From NCBI GenBank assembly GCA_030710605.1, contig CP092865.1, forward strand, positions 140,019,505 through 140,083,504: a DNA stretch of 64,000 nt. Direction: 5' to 3'. The notes beneath the pieces were generated by a model. The model did no database searches. It had not been told where the DNA came from and saw only the letters and a program-made list of their open reading frames with translations. The first letter of the stretch is position 1; each line of letters starts with the position of its first letter. A program made the translations under genes and the position numbers. This stretch comes from Cordylochernes scorpioides. Lineage: Eukaryota > Arthropoda > Arachnida > Pseudoscorpiones > Chernetidae. Positions 62,451 to 64,000 of this stretch are shown piece after piece.

Positions 62451-62799
62451 TATATTATTCAATAATTGTCTTTGTCAACGCAATGCAGTATTTAGAAAAC
62501 AGCTGTACGTACCTGTCTATAAATGTAGTTTATATATATATTTAGATAATAAATAGGCATATATTGGATTGAATAAAAGGTTTATATGACAATATTTCGG
62601 TTAGCTGAACGCCAACTTTTGTCAAGGCATTAAATTTTTGTATAAACAAACTCAGCGCCGCATCTAGTATTATAATATCACAATTGAAATAATTTTTTGA
62701 AAATACAAAAGAGGTGGGAGAGGGGGAAAATTTATGCATGATTGGCAAATAAATCTTTTAGGATGTTAGGATGTTAGAATATTTTTAATTTAAAAAAGG

Positions 62800-63115
62800 A
62801 TGTGACTCCTGTGTTTTGTAAAGCCAGAAGTTTACCTTTCTCTCTAAAAAACAAAGTAGGAAATGAAATTGATCGTTTAGTGAATTTTGGAATTTTAGAA
62901 CCTATAGTTCATGCAAATTGGGCCGCTCTCCAATAGTACTGGTATTAAAAACGGATAGTAGTGTGTAAGGATATGTGGTGATTTTATATGTACAGCTAAT
63001 AAAGCAATAGAATTAGATAGGTATCCCCTTCCATCGATCGATGAAATCTTTTCAAAATTATCTACAAGCATCGTACTTTCGACTCTAGACCTATCACAGG
63101 CTTATTCAATCCAAT
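62800..63115 (+). pseudogene. Gypsy reverse transcriptase fragment, right-arm copy, frame-broken
   Basis: Nucleotide partner of 46950-47234. gatgtgactcctgtgttttg, gttcatgcaaattgggccgc and aggatatgtggtgattttat are kept, but small deletions near 62925-62965 break the frame. It continues a little further than the left copy, with ttccatcgatcgatgaaatc, which would encode part of the PSIDEI motif. Confidence 0.8.
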
Positions 63116-63204
63116 ATATGTATTTTTATTATCTAAAGGTTTAAATATGGATTGCTCTATATTAAGAACAATATAAGTATAAGTGCTTTATCGAATCCAG
63201 AATC

Positions 63205-63495
63205 ATGATATCTGATCTGAGAAACTTATCCACAGATGATCAACAAATTTATGACCCATTTATTCCAGGAATTATAGATACCTTTCTCAAATCAAGAATG
63301 AATGTTCTGAAAAACGAAGCAAATAATACTTTCTTAAGCTTTTTTCCTCAAGAAATCCCTAAATACTTTCGTCCAAATTTTTATAATACTCAATTTGTTA
63401 CAAACCACGGAAAAGTTTTTTTAAATAGAATAAAGGCAGTGGAGGATTCAAGTTGCTTTTGTGGCATTGAGGGAAAACCTCAAGACATCTACTGA
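63205..63495 (+). pseudogene. LINE ORF2 C-terminal remnant, right-arm copy
   Basis: Same 96-codon frame as 46543-46833 with one residue change. The following frame gives LIDCPAFQDYRMKNEL. Downstream come the 3' region and tail (gtatcccttgcgggatatag, cgctttggaaataaa) at 63705-63745. A relic only; no reverse transcriptase precedes it. Confidence 0.6.
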
Positions 63496-64000
63496 TCGAT
63501 TGCCCAGCATTTCAAGATTATAGAATGAAGAATGAACTAGTTGTTTGTGAACTTAACGATTTGATTTCCGATAAAAAATCATATTTAAAGTCCAATTCAT
63601 TTTGTAAATACATTCTAAACTTTCTACAAAATCTGGATTTCTAATGTTTTCATGCTTTGAATAATGTAAATAACTTATGTAAATAAACTTTTCTTCTTGT
63701 TTGGCGCAAGTATCCCTTGCGGGATATAGCGCTTTGGAAATAAAATAATTGTATAATATAAGTATATATTTTGATCCAATATATGCCTTTTTAATTAGCT
63801 AAATAAGTATATATGTTGTATGACGACATACATGGCGCCACACCTTTAGGGAACAATGACATAGATAAGTGTTACGTATCCACCGCTAAGTTGGAGAGAT
63901 ATCGAGAGTGGCAGCCTGATAGATAAGATGCAACTGAATCCATTCATTTCTTATCTTTGTGTAACCTCAGGCAGGTATTACAGCCTGAACTCTCACCCAC

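Larger units (their letters stand above)
60950..64000. repeat. Large inverted duplication, right arm (reaches window end)
   Basis: Reverse complement of 46040-48885 throughout. Indels (for example 48040-48172 against 61713-61915) and many substitutions show that the arms are diverged copies, not one sequence placed twice. Confidence 0.95.

Noticed and set aside
46040..64000. A single foldback transposon of 18 kb
   Set aside because: The arms contain independent relics in the same order and the spacer is full of unrelated insertions; no target duplication or transposase for such a unit is visible.

Overview
This window looks like repeat-dominated, AT-rich nuclear DNA of an animal, most likely an invertebrate and perhaps an arthropod. 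That is inferred from the mixture of Copia, Gypsy, Penelope-like, LINE, Tc1/mariner and pogo/Tigger-like elements with tRNA-derived SINEs; the species cannot be told. I see no convincing intact host gene. Almost everything recognisable is a transposable element, its relic, or a tandem array grown from one. There is one 100-N gap (60850-60949).

Layout. 1-1320: 3' end of a Gypsy-type element (integrase plus probable 3' LTR). 3024-7445: a nearly complete Copia element with 243/244-bp LTRs, a 5-bp target duplication (ACTAT) and one frame break just after the protease. 7.6-15 kb: LTR fragments (one followed by a tRNA-Ala-like primer site), SINEs, MITEs, a 41-bp minisatellite, and the first copies of two hammerhead-bearing repeat families (called Fam-A and Fam-B here). 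16.4-18.6 kb: a 2.2-kb satellite of GGAATGT-type units. 19.5-29.7 kb: MITEs (one 1.25-kb Tigger-like with a transposase tail), LINE tails, a Penelope GIY-YIG relic and nested mariner MITEs. 29.9-33.3 kb: a duplicated block of 121-bp repeats flanking a 66-bp minisatellite that is open on both strands. 33.4-42 kb: Fam-A and Fam-B copies, a 207-bp higher-order repeat and SINE dimers. 42.1-43.9 kb: a Tc1-type element, itself an inverted half-dimer, inside a solo LTR. 46.04-48.89 kb and 60.95-64.0 kb: two arms of a large inverted duplication carrying LINE and Gypsy RT relics. 48.9-50 kb: a 123-bp array. 50-60.8 kb: foldbacks, LINE ends, Fam-A copies and a 5'-broken tRNA-Lys fused to Fam-A.

The most interesting signals are ribozyme-like. 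Fam-A carries a normal type I hammerhead core with a two-base-pair stem III, the minimal form known from Penelope-like elements. Fam-B carries all hammerhead core pieces and three complementary arms, but in a linear order (substrate strand, GAAA strand, CUGAUGA strand) that no circular permutation of the known hammerhead gives; it would have to fold as two kissing hairpins. Another recurring theme is head-to-head inverted dimers of otherwise unrelated repeats, which points to a common mechanism or to an amplification or assembly artefact.
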